The notes: generated by a model from the letters alone, not told the origin. Shown: positions 9,660 to 20,847, counted from the stretch's first letter. The stretch is 64,000 nt of DNA from Branchipolynoe longqiensis (GCA_030323885.1 CM059187.1:133946029-134010028), one strand, 5' to 3'. Program-made: numbers and translations.

Positions 9660-11770
9660 AGCGTGGAGGAGGCAGAGGAGGAGGAGGAGGTGGAGGAGGA
9701 AGGATGAGGTGGCGTTGGAAGCTGATGAGGAAGGAGGAGGAGGTGGAAGGAAAAAGAGGTGGTGATGGAGGCGGAAGAGGAGGAAGGAGGAGGAGGAAGG
9801 AGGAGGAGGAAGGAGGAGGAGGTGGTGATGGAGGCGGAGGAGGAGGAGGAAAGAGGAAGAGTAATGAGGAAGAAGGAGGAGGAGGTGGTGGAGCGCAACA
9901 GGAAGGAGGAGGAGGAGCCAGATGAAGGAGGAGGAATGAGAGTGTGGGGGAGGGGACGAGAAACGAGGTCAGGAAAAAGGAGGAGAAGAAAGGAGAAGAA
10001 AGGAGGAGGAAGGAGGATGAGGAAGGAGGAGGATGTGGTGGTTGAGGAGGAGGGGGAGGAGGAAAGAGGAGGAGCAAGGAGGAGCAAGGAGGAGGTGCAA
10101 GGAGGAGCAAGGAGGAGTAAGGAGGAGCAAGGAGGAGGAGGTGGTGGTGGAGGAGGAGGAGAAGGAAAGGGGAGGAGGAAGGAGGAGGAGGAGGAGGAGG
10201 AGGAGGAGGAAGGAGGAGGAAGGAGGAGAAGGCGGTGGTGGAGCGCAACAAGAAGGAGGAGGAGGAGCCGGATGAAGGAGGATGAATGAGAGTGTGGGGG
10301 AGGGGACGAGGAACGAGGGGGAGGAACAAGGAGGAGAAGAAAGGAGAAGAAAGGAGGAGGAAGGAGGAGGAGGAAGGAGGAGGATGTGGTGGTTGAGGAG
10401 GAGGAGAAGGAAAGAGGAGGAAGGAGAAGGAAGGAGGAGGAGGGAGGAGGGAGGAGGAGAGGAGGAGGAGGGGGAGGAAGGAGGAGGAGGAAGGGAGGAG
10501 GGAGGAAGGAGGAGAGGAGGAGGGAGGAGGAGGGAGGTGGGGGAAGGGGGAGGAGGAAGGAGGAGGGAGGACGAGAGAGGGAGGAGGAAGGAGGAGGAGA
10601 GGAGGAGGAGGCGGAGGAGGAGGGGAGAGGAGGGAGGAGGAAGGAGAAGGAAGGAGGAGAAGGCGGGAGGCGAAAGAGGGGGAAAGAGGAGGAGGAAGGA
10701 GGAGGAGGGAAGGGAGGAGGAGGAGGAGGGGAAGGAAGAGGAGGAGGGAGGGGAGGCGGTGGAGGAGAGGAGGAGGAGGAGAGGAAGGAGGAGGAGGGAG
10801 GAGGAGGAGGAGGAGGAGGAGGAAGAGGAGGAGGAGAGGAGGAGGAGGAGGAGGGGGAGGAAGGATGGGGGGAAGGAGGAGAGGAAGGAGGAGGAAGGAG
10901 GAGGAAGAAGGAGGAGGAAGGAAGAGGAGGTGGTGGTGGAAGCGGAGGATGGACGAAAGAGGAGGAGGAGAGGAGGAGGAGGGGAGGTAGTGGAGGCGCA
11001 TGAGGAAGGAGGAGGAGGGGATGAAGGAGGATGAAGGAGAGTGTGGGGGATGGGGAGGAGCAAGGAGGGGGAGGGGAAAAGGAGGAGAAGACAGGAGGAG
11101 AAAGGGGGAGGAGGAAGGAGGAGGATGTGGTGGTGGAGGAGGAAGAAGGAGGAGAAAGGAGGAGGAGGAATGCGGAGGAGGAAGGAGGAGGAGGAGATGA
11201 GGAGGAGGAAGGAGGAGGAAGGGGGAGTGGAAGGAGAGGAGGAAGGAGGAGGAGGGGAAGGGAGAGGAGGAGGAGGAGGAGAAAGGGGGAGGGAGGGGAG
11301 GAAGGAGGAGGACGTGGTGGTGGAGGCGGAGGCGGAGGAAGAAGGAGGAGGAGGAAGAAGGAAGTGGAAGGAGGAGAAGGAAGGAGGATGGAGGCGGATG
11401 AAGGAGGAGGAATGAGAGTGTGGGGAGTGGGGAGGAGGATCGAGGGGGAGGAGAAAAGAGGAGGGAGGAGGAGGGAGGAGGAGGGAGGAGGAGGGAGGCA
11501 GACGAGGAGGAAGGAGGAGGAGGAGGAAGGACGAGGAAGGATGAGGAAGGAGGAGGAGGAGGGAGGAGGATGCGAAGGAGGAAGAAGGACGATGGAGGGT
11601 GAGGTGGAGGTGGTGTTCGAGGCGGAGGAGGAGGAGGCGGAGTAGGAACGAGGAGAAAGGAGGCGGAGGTGGAGATGGTGATGGAGGCGGAGGAGGAGGC
11701 AGAGGAGGAAGGAGGAGGAGGAAGGGGGAGGAAGGATAGTGAGGGGGAGGGGGAGAGAGTGTGTGGGGGG
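9660..11770 (+). repeat. 2.1-kb GGA/GAA polypurine tract
   Basis: Nearly every base on the plus strand is a purine, mostly GGAGGA and GGAAGGA. Marker words break the monotony. GAGAGTGTGGGG occurs at about 9936, 10288, 11037 and 11413, and GTGGTGGAGCGCAACA at about 9885 and 10233, so larger blocks of roughly 350 bp have been duplicated. Frames of up to 774 codons on the minus strand are Ser/Pro/Leu low-complexity artefacts. Mirror-symmetric purine tracts can form triplex DNA. Confidence 0.97.
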
Positions 11771-12297
11771 GGGGGGGGGAATCACACAAATCAACAGAAG
11801 TGAGCTCGTAAGGACGGTCCATGCACACCGAGGTGCACTTTTAACTAGGATGAATAAGGACATTGGAAAGGCAGTGTTAAAGGGGGACAGCAACACATCA
11901 CTGCTGAAGAATGGAATTGTGTCACGTGTCCACTCAGCCGTGACACTGCCGCAGCAGCGCTCTCTAGCGCGGACGGCGGTACATCACTGATTAAAGAAAT
12001 ACAGTTTCACATGGTTGCAAACAGAAACAATGCGGCCACTATCGCATTGAAAGCACTGGTCCTCATTTGATCACTGGGAATAGGTAATGTTGAGCCATTA
12101 AATAGGTGGTCTCTTTCGAATACAGGGTGCCATAGACATCGTTATATAGGTGTTATAGTCGACTTAATCATTTCATAAATAAGGGGAAAAAATAATATAG
12201 CTGATATATAGCGAATTCACGGCACTATGCTGCACGTGACGGCAGCATTTTGGATTGGCTGCAGGTAGTGAAAGTTGTTACTTTAATCACATGTAAC
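11771..12297. other. No gene or repeat recognised
   Basis: Unique-looking sequence. An 83-codon frame runs out of the G run at its left edge and has no features of a protein domain. Confidence 0.4.
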
Positions 12298-12301
12298 TTA
12301 A

Positions 12302-12835
12302 AGTTGCATAGCCCGATGGTTTTGACTTTCTGTCAGTTTCTGAGGTCAAGATATGAGGTTGCTCTGTATACTCTAGCTGATTTCAGTTTCATGTTACATT
12401 GCTTTAAAATAACTAACTTATGAGATATTTGAAGGGCAACCCTTCGAAAAATAAATGTTGCCATGCTTGTCGAAACTGTGACCACATCGGCTGCAGCAGT
12501 AACAGTTGGTTGGTTGTTGGAGTTTTACGTCCTGGCAATATCTAAGGTCATATAAGGGCGGGTCAGCCTAGATTTGATCCTGCATATCTAATTTAGATAC
12601 CAGTGCATTTATTAAATTAATTTTAATAGAATGTGTCACTTCTCTATATTTCGGTTTGCATACCTAAATTAATTTTGGATGGCTTCACTACAACTGTCTC
12701 CAAAGGTCACCCTTTATAATAGATGTTATTTCGAATTAAAGTAAGTAGATTGTAATGAGTAGTAAGGATTGTAATGATATATTATTTTGTCTTTTAATTT
12801 GACAGAAATTCAATTCCATCGGCTTATGCAAATGC
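12302..12835. mobile_element. TTAA-type MITE, composite copy
   Basis: The left end AGTTGCATAGCCCGATGG follows TTAA (12298-12301). The interior shares family words (GATTTGATCCTGCATATCTA; TAGATACCAGTGCATTTATT) and the right side ends in a decayed CCATCGGCTTATGCAA. A SINE tail fragment interrupts it at 12508-12566. Confidence 0.65.
12508..12566 (-). mobile_element. SINE tail fragment inside the MITE
   Basis: GGTTGGTTGTTGGAGTTTTA and the following ATCTAAGGTCATATA match the 3' end of the main SINE in reverse. Only about 60 bases are present, consistent with a truncated insertion. Confidence 0.75.
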
Positions 12836-12879
12836 AAATTGCATCCTTCAATGGTTTTGTGTTTCTGCCATAATTTTTA

Positions 12880-13293
12880 GATAAATATATTAAGTCAATC
12901 GCTATAATTGATTGCACTTTTGTTTGAATCGATTTTTTTTACAAATGACTAACCTTAGAGTTTTTTTATATGTGGAAAATTGAGATAAATATATTAAGTC
13001 GATCACTATAATTTACCCCAATTTTGTTTGAATAGATTCTTTTATAAATGATTAACCTAAGAGATTTTTTAAACGTGGAAAATTGAGATAAATATATTAA
13101 GTCGATCACTATAATTTACCACACTTTTGTTTGAATAGATTCTTTTATAAATGATTAACCTTAGACATTTTTTAAACGTGGAAAATTGAGATAAATATAT
13201 TAAGTCGATCGCTATAATTTACCACACTTTTGTTTGAATAGATTTTTTTATAAATGACTAACCTTAGAGATTTGTTTAAATGTGGAAAACTGC
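12880..13293 (+). repeat. 103-bp tandem repeat, four units
   Basis: Units begin with GATAAATATATTAAGTCRAT at about 12880, 12983, 13086 and 13189 and contain TTTTGTTTGAATAGATT and AAATGAYTAACCTTAGAG. The unit start matches the internal TTAA-MITE word GATAAATATATTAAGTTGAT, so the array may have grown from a MITE interior. Confidence 0.9.
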
Positions 13294-13379
13294 TTTTTCG
13301 TTTGCATAACAAAATGCTGGGAAAAAAGCAGTAAACGGTTCTATTAAATTGGATTGGTATTCTCTTGTAATATATGCAG

Positions 13380-13504
13380 CAACAAATGTTTAAGAAGTGA
13401 ACCAATATCTAAGTTGGGTATATAGGACCAGATCTAAATATGTGTTTTGGTTTCGAAAATGGGATGACTTTTTTTATCAGGTTATGCGGGCATATATATA
13501 TATT

Positions 13505-13557
<53 letters not shown>

Positions 13558-13566
13558 ATATATATA
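13380..13566. repeat. TTAA-MITE scrap followed by a TA microsatellite
   Basis: 13395-13465 (AACCAATATCTAAGTTGGGT, TGTTTTGGTTTCGAAAATG) matches one subterminal region of the MITE family. Positions 13490-13566 are (TA)n with interspersed TTTA. Confidence 0.7.
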
Positions 13567-16097
13567 TGAGCAAATCTACATAAGTGTTTCGGTTTTTAAA
13601 AAGGAAAGATTTATTGTTATCAGCTTTAAACTATAAATTCGCAAAGCAGTGTTATTGCTTTGCAGGCTGCAATGGCCGTGTTGAAAACATTCTTCTACCA
13701 AAATAGCCCCCCTCTCGTCTTGTGATAATATTGTCCAGGGCGTCTGGTTGGTGAGGACGCCAGTGCCCGCGTGTACCCACTGTTCCTACGTCAGACAGTT
13801 AGGATTGAAACTCTTTGGGCAACTGGCAGCACACCGAGATAGAGGACCAGCAGCCAATCATTGGAACCTAGGGTGGCAACATTCCATTAGGGGTCAAAAG
13901 CTGGTCAGCTGGCTGGTGGCTTTGTCGCTAGTGGCTTTATTGTGAAAACTAATGTTATTCTTATTAAAAGAAGGGTCCATCGGGGCCTGGAAAGTCTTGA
14001 ACAGTCTTGAACTTTATTTTCCCCATTTCAAGGCCTTGAACAGCCTTGAATTTAACCTATTTGGGGTTTGTGACAGTGTGCACTCATGGCGACTTCATAG
14101 TGCTGCCCCACTGGGAGACCAGGCTGCTGACAGCATTTTTCTTCTTTTTTTTTCCTTCTTTTTTTTGTATGCTGTTTTTATACTGTCAATAGCATGTAAG
14201 CTTGAGTGCTCGGGCTTGTTTTCAATGCTGGCCAGTTGTTGTGGTTTAATCTAATCACACAGCAGGAGGCAATAAGATGTTTTTGTTTCTCACACAGTAA
14301 CAGGGTCATAGTGATTATTTAGTATGAGGTCTTCTGATAGGTATATTGTTTTATTTTCTGATCACCCTTGTAGTGGTCCAGATTACCCCATTGGGGCAGC
14401 CCAGTTTGTGGGTCGTGACCTATCACATGCCCTTCTGGGGCTTTGACTCAGGGTGTTTTCAGGGTCTCCATATTTTTACATATATATTTTTGTATGTTTT
14501 CAGATCGGGAGTCTCTGTTTTTGATAGTTTGTGGTTGTTTGTTATCTACTGAGGGTGGTCCAGGTTTCTCCCTTTTTGTATGTCTTTAGATCAGGGATCT
14601 GTCTTTCTTTCACTGATTTGTCATTCCAAGCCCTAGCAGCCATTTCTAATGTGCTCCTTTCATGGCGGCTCCTTGTTTGTTTTATTAGTGGTGCATTGTT
14701 TATTTGTTTATCTCTGGGTGGTTGCTTTTGGTATTTCCTATCACGACTGTACTCAAATGCGAGTGTTTTGAGGTGTAATAGTCTTCTATGTTTTTAGCAA
14801 TTTTGCTTTGGTTTGCATGTGCAGGTCATAGGTGGGGTGCATTCTGTCCACCCTGAGACATATTATTAATTCATATCGAAGCAGTTTTTGTTCAGACTTA
14901 GACATAGTTGTCATTCACACCTACTGTGGACTGGTGGATAGAATTGAATAGTTTATCTGCATCATTGTGTGATGTTAGACGATATGAAGGTACCTAAATG
15001 ATGTGTGGTGATGTGTGGTGTGGAATTTGCAAGGACCTATTCAGCTTATTCTGGTTAGTTATGAGCAAAGTGATACTGTTTCAGTATTTGCTTACCTTGT
15101 TAGTCTAATATCGTTGAATGCTAATATTCCATTCTAATAATGTCTGCTAATTTATTAGAGCAAATAAGTTAGGTCACATAACTTAACTTATCAAACATCT
15201 ATATGGACCTACTCACCTTCCAGGTTTGTCTACTTTGTCTATCAAGCTATCGTTGGTCAGTCCTGTACCTTGAACGGCATGAAATTCATAGTCAATGTAT
15301 GTACTGCAACATCACATTCCATATCAAGGGACAGAGAGGCTACGGTATAACCTGGCTACGGTGTAACCTGGCTTCTCAACCCGGCTTGAATTGCCATTGT
15401 GAACTCCGCCCCTTCCCTTCGCTCTCACTCTATTTGTCTCTGTTTCGTTCAGTCTGCAAGCCGATGAGGTCCCATGACCACGCGACCCCCTCCCCCCCCC
15501 CACACACACACATACACACCACACATCGCTTCAATTGGGCCGATTACACATGAGACGATCCGAATCTTGTTCAAACTGGGGAGATTTGAATACTAAACAG
15601 TCAGTAAAATATTCCAATAATTTAAGGTTTAAACACACCAGGTATAGGTCACTGAGACACGACCCGTACCCCGACAAATGCTCTCCAAGCATACGTTTGC
15701 CGGTTTTCAGTTTATGCAACTACATATGTGGGGGGAGAGTGCTGACATTGGTTGTTTCTGTTGTGTTGTATTTAGTCCAGCAGCACTGACACTTTTAGAC
15801 AACCATATAGAGAAAGACATTGGCGGTACAACGCCCCGCCTTCCACCGCAGCGCCGACTCCGACACCCTGACGTCGCGGCAGTGTCGGGAACCACACCTC
15901 GTCGTGTCTGCGCGTACGGGGGCTGCCACCACAGCGCCCCCTGTGTGCCGCTGAGATAACAAAATGGTCCTCAGACAGCATCGCATATCCGCTCTCCACT
16001 AGCGACACAAACGCATCGGCTTGGAGAGCGTGGTGCACTAATTGGCACACCGCCAATGCAACGCCAAAATAGCTGGAATACTAAATTAATTTCCTTA
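13567..16097. other. Long stretch without recognisable genes
   Basis: Mostly unique, T-rich on the plus strand, with one SINE scrap (14068-14136), a CT/CA run near 15,410-15,525 and a GC-rich patch at 15,825-15,960. A weak internal repeat (TTTTGTATGTTTTCAGATC and TTTTGTATGTCTTTAGATC) lies at 14,490 and 14,574. Open frames of 60-116 codons show no domain. Confidence 0.4.
14068..14136 (-). mobile_element. SINE body fragment
   Basis: CAGTGTGCACTCATGGCGAC and CATAGTGCTGCCCCACTGGG match the conserved central part of the main SINE in reverse. Head and tail are absent. Confidence 0.8.
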
Positions 16098-16101
16098 TTA
16101 A

Positions 16102-16435
16102 AACTGCATAGTCCGATGGTTTTGAGTTTCTGTCATATTCTGAGATAAATATAGTAGGTTGATCGTTATAATCTACTTTACTTTAATTTGAAGTAACTTT
16201 TATTTTAAATGGCTTACATTTTAGATATATATTTAAAGTGACAAATTAATGTTGGCAAGCATGCCAAAACTCTGACACTATCGGCTTCTGCAGTAACAGG
16301 TTTTATTAAATGTCCTCAATATCCCTTTCTGTGTGGTGACAAATACTGAGTAAGCGAACCAGTATCTAAGTTAGAAATGAAGAATCAAATTTAGTACTTT
16401 GTTTTGGTTAGGAAAATTTGAAGTTTGCATTGGTG
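16102..16435. mobile_element. TTAA-type MITE, one end intact
   Basis: TTAA at 16098-16101 is followed by AACTGCATAGTCCGATGG. The interior has GTTGGCAAGCATGCCAAAAC and CAGTATCTAAGTTAGAAATG, as in other copies. The distal terminus is degraded near TTTGAAGTTTGCATTGG. Confidence 0.7.
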
Positions 16436-16554
16436 TATTCAGCTTTAGTCTTCTTATTTAGAAAAAAAGAAGATATAGCTTTAGTTGTTGTAGGGAAGGA
16501 GATGTGAGAGGAGATATTTCATACAATTTATTATATCTCTATCTGAACATATAT

Positions 16555-16960
16555 TTATACTTATAGTTGTGCTTATACTTACCTGCTACTGATTATGATT
16601 AAGCTATAAACCTATAATAAATAGCCATGATTGACTATGGTTAGGCTAGGCACTTATAGTACCACTATTGATTATGTATGGTTAGCGTCTGAGCCTATAA
16701 TAAATACCTACACCTTATCATTAGGCTATACTAATAACCATATATTACATATTCGCTACTGTTTATACTAAATGGTAAATACCTACTACTGATTATGCTT
16801 AGGCTAGAACTTATAAGCCTACGTTAAATACTTGATATAAGCCTATAGTAAATAACCAATACAGATTATTATTAGGCAACAAGCCTATATGCACGACTGT
16901 TTGTGGGTAGGATAGGAGCCTTTGGTACAGATTATGGTTAGGCTAATAACCTATATTAAA
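16555..16960 (+). repeat. Degenerate tandem repeat (TTATGRTTAGGCT words)
   Basis: Words such as GATTATGATTAAGCTATAAA, GACTATGGTTAGGCTAGG and CCTATAATAAATACCTAC recur at irregular spacing of about 60-80 bases. An old, decayed satellite is likely; units cannot be bounded confidently. Confidence 0.5.
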
Positions 16961-16995
16961 TATATTATATATTAAAACAGATATTATATTACATT

Positions 16996-17712
16996 GCAAT
17001 TGTAAGGTTTCCAATTATCAATGCAGATTTTATTTGACACAGCATATTGTTATATAAATTGTCATGTACAGAGGTATATCACAGCATATATCGTTAGCTA
17101 TACTATACATAGAATTGCTTATAGTGTGGCTCCCTGTTGCCCACATGTTCTGAGATCTAAACTCCTCCCTCCCTTACCCGCCTTGCAATTGTAAAAGTCA
17201 CCCTCATCAATGGAGTTTTCATTTGGCAGGGCACATTGTTAAATAAATTGTGATATATACATGTATACAGTTAGCTATAATAATGTTAATATACCTGTCA
17301 TTGATTAGTGTGGTTGGCTGTACTGTTGCCCACATGTTCTGAGATCCAAACTCCTCCCTCCCTTACCCGCCTTGCAATTGTAAAAGTCACCCTCATCAAT
17401 TGAGTTTTCATTTGACAGGGCACATTGTTAAATAAATTGTGATATATACATGTATACAGTTAGCTATAATAATGTTAATATACCTGTCATTGATTAGTGT
17501 GGTTGGCTGTACTGTTGGCCACATGTTCTGATAGCTTATCTCACATCCACCTCTACCCGCCTTGCAATTGTAAAATTCACCATCGTCAATGCAGATTTTA
17601 TTTGAAACGGCATATTCTTATATAAATTGTGATATATACATGTATTTGTGATATATATACATATTATAGCATTTAAACTAGCTATAATATACATGTAATT
17701 GGCTCATCTGGC
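16996..17712 (+). repeat. About 190-bp tandem repeat, 3-4 units
   Basis: Units start at CACATGTTCTGAG (17141, 17332, 17520) and contain GCCTTGCAATTGTAAAAGTC and TGTATACAGTTAGCTATAAT. The first two full units are nearly identical. The outer ones (from about 16996, and to 17712) are more diverged. Confidence 0.9.
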
Positions 17713-17735
17713 TGGTTGTTGGCAATATGCCCTGA

Positions 17736-18061
17736 GCGCGGTGGTCGAATCAGTAGAGCGCGGGCCTCGCATGTGGGAGATCGGGAGTTTGGTTGCCGGT
17801 CCAGTAAAAACCAATGCCTTACCAAATTTATACTTGTCGCTTCCTAGACTGGCGCTCGGTATTAATAGGATAGGGCAAGGACTGGTTTGCTCAGTATCAG
17901 GATAATGTGACTGAGTGGGATATCGGGTCATGGTGCCAGCAGCCTGATTTCCAAGTGGGGCAGCACTATAAAGTCACCATGAGTGCGCAGTGTTACACGT
18001 CGGTACCCGTCATGATATGACCTTAGATGTTGCCAGGACGAAAAACTCCAACAACCAACCC
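17736..18061 (+). mobile_element. SINE (type 2 head), full length
   Basis: The head GGTGGTCGAATCAGTAGAGC and a degenerate B box (GAGTTTGGTTGCC) differ from type 1, but the body from ACTTGTCGCTTCCTAG to CCAACAACCAACCC is the same. The family therefore has interchangeable tRNA-like heads. Confidence 0.88.
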
Positions 18062-18389
18062 CACCCACCCTTACCCACCCTCACCGCCCACCCCGCCGAA
18101 TGCTCCCTGGATTCCTCCCAGTCGGAATTATGTAATGTGGTCCCGAGTGCCACTTGCAATCTTCCTTTGCCGAAGAAGGCCACACCAAACAATGGATTAT
18201 CTAAATGAGCAATCGCGGTCAGGGACACGGGATGGAATGGCATCTGGCGGCGGCGGTAGAGAGGCCTGTCACCTAAACAACGATAAGGCCACACATGGCA
18301 TCGGCCACATGACCCTCCGCACCCCGGCGCGCATGCGCACTGACAAGGTGGAATGAACGCCCTGATAACTTCCGGAAATTAAGTGTGTA
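18062..18389. promoter_or_regulatory. Non-repetitive GC-rich island
   Basis: A CCACCC run is followed by unique sequence with Sox-like ACAATGG and GATA-like GATTATCT (18190-18205), ACGATAAGG (18279) and GCGCATGCGC (18329). There is no supported open frame. A regulatory role is speculative. Confidence 0.25.
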
Positions 18390-19145
18390 CGAGTAGTAGC
18401 CGAAGAAGTAGAAGTAGAAGTAGATATAGACTATGTAGAAGATGGAGAAGAAGATGTAGAAGAGTACAATCTAGAAGAAAAAGATGTAGATGAAGATGTA
18501 GAGGATGTAGATGAAGAAGGTGTAGAAGACGTTGTAGAAGAAGGTGTAGAAGAAGGTGTAGAATAAAGTGTAGAAGAATATATAGAATATGAAGGAAGAT
18601 CAAGATGTAGAAGATGTAGACGATGTAGAAGAAGACTACGTAGAAGAAGACTATGTAGAAGATTGATTGATTGATTGATTGGTAAAAGAAGATGTAGAAG
18701 AAGATCTAGAAGGAGAAGATGTAGAAGAAGAGGGTGTAGAAGATGTAGAAGAAGCTGTAGAAGAAAAAGATGGAAACTTAGGAGAATATGTGGAAGAAGT
18801 TGTAGAAGAAGGCGTAGAAGAAGATGTAGAAGAACATGTAGAAGAACATGTAGAGGAACATGTATAAGAAGATGTAGAGGAAGATTAGACGAAGATGTAG
18901 AGGAAGGTGTAGAGGAAGATTAGAAGAAGATGTAGAGGAAGATGTAGAAGAAGATGTAGAGGAAGGAATATGTAGAAGAAGATGCGCTACCTCTTTTTCT
19001 TCTACATCTTCTTCTATAACTTCTTCTTCTACATATTCATCTACACCTTCTTCTACAAGTTCTTCTTCTACACCTTCTTTTACCAATTCCTCAACACCTT
19101 CTTTTTCTACACCTTCCTCTTCTTCTACACCTTCTTCTAACCATC
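18390..19145. repeat. GAAGATGTAGAA array that inverts at about 18,985
   Basis: From 18400 to about 18980 the plus strand reads GAAGATGTAGAA and variants. From about 18,992 to 19,140 it reads the complement (TTCTTCTACATCTTCTTCTA). The two parts form a long imperfect inverted repeat around GATGCGCTACC. Glu/Val/Asp-rich frames are by-products of the 12-mer. Confidence 0.9.
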
Positions 19146-19559
19146 TAGGTTGGCTTAACTTCTCTAGATTTGCAATTGATTTCTCGACACTTGCACTTGG
19201 ATGGGTAAGAGGAGACATGTGGCTTGTTGGGGAACCGGGCCGTCATTGTACACCTCCCCAGGGGGGCTTGAGCTTATAACAGTATTGGTGGTGCGCGTGG
19301 CCCGGGTGGGTGTGTGGAAAGGGGCGGGTGTGTGGGCTGAGAGGTGGGGTGGGGATGCGTGTGTGTGTGGGGGGGGGGTCATGTGGTGGCCTCTGGTGGG
19401 GCTCCGAGGAGGTAAGTCGACCCGGATACTCCACCCTGGCCTTACAAACCCAAGCATGCCAAGTCAATGTTTGGCGCGCCACGCCCGGGACAGGATGGCC
19501 AATGTTCCCGGTGTTGACCTCTGTGAAGGGTGAAAGGTCACGAAGGATGTAAGAGAGGC

Positions 19560-19593
<34 letters not shown>

Positions 19594-19754
19594 AGTTCCA
19601 AGTAGTAGGTTGTATGGACAGATTTATTGTAGGAAGATATATGGTGTGGGATGCGGAAGGGGTTTTATATCTACTTATGAAGCCGGAAATTCAGTGTTTG
19701 GTTATTTGTTTTTAGGGGAGAGTTTGGGGGGGGTGGGACTTTTTTTATTCGTAG
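19146..19754. other. G-rich sequence with a G29 run
   Basis: GGTGTGTGGG-type words lie at 19,300-19,400 and a pure G run at about 19,565-19,593. No gene or mobile element is recognised. Confidence 0.5.
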
Positions 19755-19755
19755 C

Positions 19756-19880
19756 CATCCGCATTCGCATCCGCGCCTGCTTCCACAACCTCATCTGCAT
19801 CCACATCCGCATCCGCATCCGCATCCGCATCCGCATCCGCATCCGCATCCGCATCCGCATCTGCATCCGCATCCTCATAA
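19756..19880 (+). repeat. Hexamer array (CATCCG)n
   Basis: About 14 contiguous CATCCG copies (19,800-19,870) flanked by degenerate units. Frames on both strands (Arg-Ile and Asp-Ala repeats) are artefacts. Confidence 0.95.
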
Positions 19881-19974
19881 ACATCCACATCTGCCAATGT
19901 CGCTGCCACAGTTGCATAGCAATGAAAGATTACTATATAAACCACGCACACAAATTGTCTAAATACCGATATAT

Positions 19975-20035
19975 CTGTAGCACTTACGGTCGGAAGACCA
20001 GTGCTACGGCACTGACAACAGATGTATATGAATCA
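19975..20035 (+). repeat. Two-hairpin dispersed repeat, copy A
   Basis: The core GGAAGACCAGTGCTACGGCA followed by CTGACAA contains the palindrome CAGTGC(N4)GCACTG. Copies occur at 22,855 (minus), 52,911 (plus) and 59,945 (minus). The flanks share ATGTATNTGAAT-like sequence. Confidence 0.7.
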
Positions 20036-20094
20036 AATTCAGTTACCAAGATGGATTCCATCTAATTTTGTAAGGATGAACCATAAGGGATCAT

Positions 20095-20845
20095 CCAAAG
20101 TTTTCAAATGTTCAACAAATGCACCAGTATCTAAGCTTGATACGTAAAATCAATCAAGATAATTGTTTCGGTTTTGAAAACTTGATGTTTTCATAGGGCT
20201 CTGCAGCTAGTTCCAGTAACCACTGTTTATTCATAATAACCGAGAGTTGATGAAATGGGAGAGAATGCAAAAAGGAATTGCAGCCACTAGATGCTCTTGA
20301 TTCGATTAATCTGCATGATTTAATAAGTTCTTAACTCAAAGCATAACAGGTTATTATAGATAAGCATGTGAACTATATATTTAACACATTAGATTGCACA
20401 TTCATATTGCTGTGTCCATAATATAGCTTCCTGACACTATTTATATAGGGTTGTTTAGCAGCCATATCCTGGAAACAATGCTGTAGGAGTAACTAAAGAA
20501 ACTCTATATTAAAATAATATTTATTTCATAACTTTTACATTATAAATATGTGTGTTGGACGGCAAATTTAGAGAATTTAGAGAATAGACCAACTAAGGGG
20601 TGTTAAATAGGCATAGCAACGAGGGGCAGAATCTAGGTTTGAATAATTAAATATGAATATACACATATCTCCGGAGGGCGTATTGACAACAATTATGTTA
20701 GTAGTGTAGTAGATAACTGGAGAGCCCTTGTTTGTGGCATATGCCCAAAGTTGGCCAGTAGGCGTAAGCAAGTAAGTAAGTAAGTAAGTAGTAGTATGCA
20801 TTGACCTCTGAGGCAATGGCCTACATAGACAGGTAGGCATTAACA
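20095..20845. other. MITE scrap, then AT-rich sequence and an AAGT run
   Basis: 20,099-20,190 (CACCAGTATCTAAGCTTGAT; TGTTTCGGTTTTGAAAACTT) matches a TTAA-MITE subterminal region. Positions 20,769-20,792 are (AAGT)n. The rest is unremarkable. Confidence 0.5.
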
Positions 20846-20847
20846 GG

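Noticed and set aside
9572..11896. 774-codon and 619-codon minus-strand frames, and 205-250-codon plus-strand frames
   Set aside because: They lie wholly in the GGA polypurine tract; every frame is open because the words contain no stops, and the products are Ser/Pro/Leu or Arg/Glu/Gly only.
13640..13663. Small hairpin GCAAAGCA ... TTGCTTTGC
   Set aside because: An 8-bp stem is expected by chance in 64 kb and nothing else supports a function.
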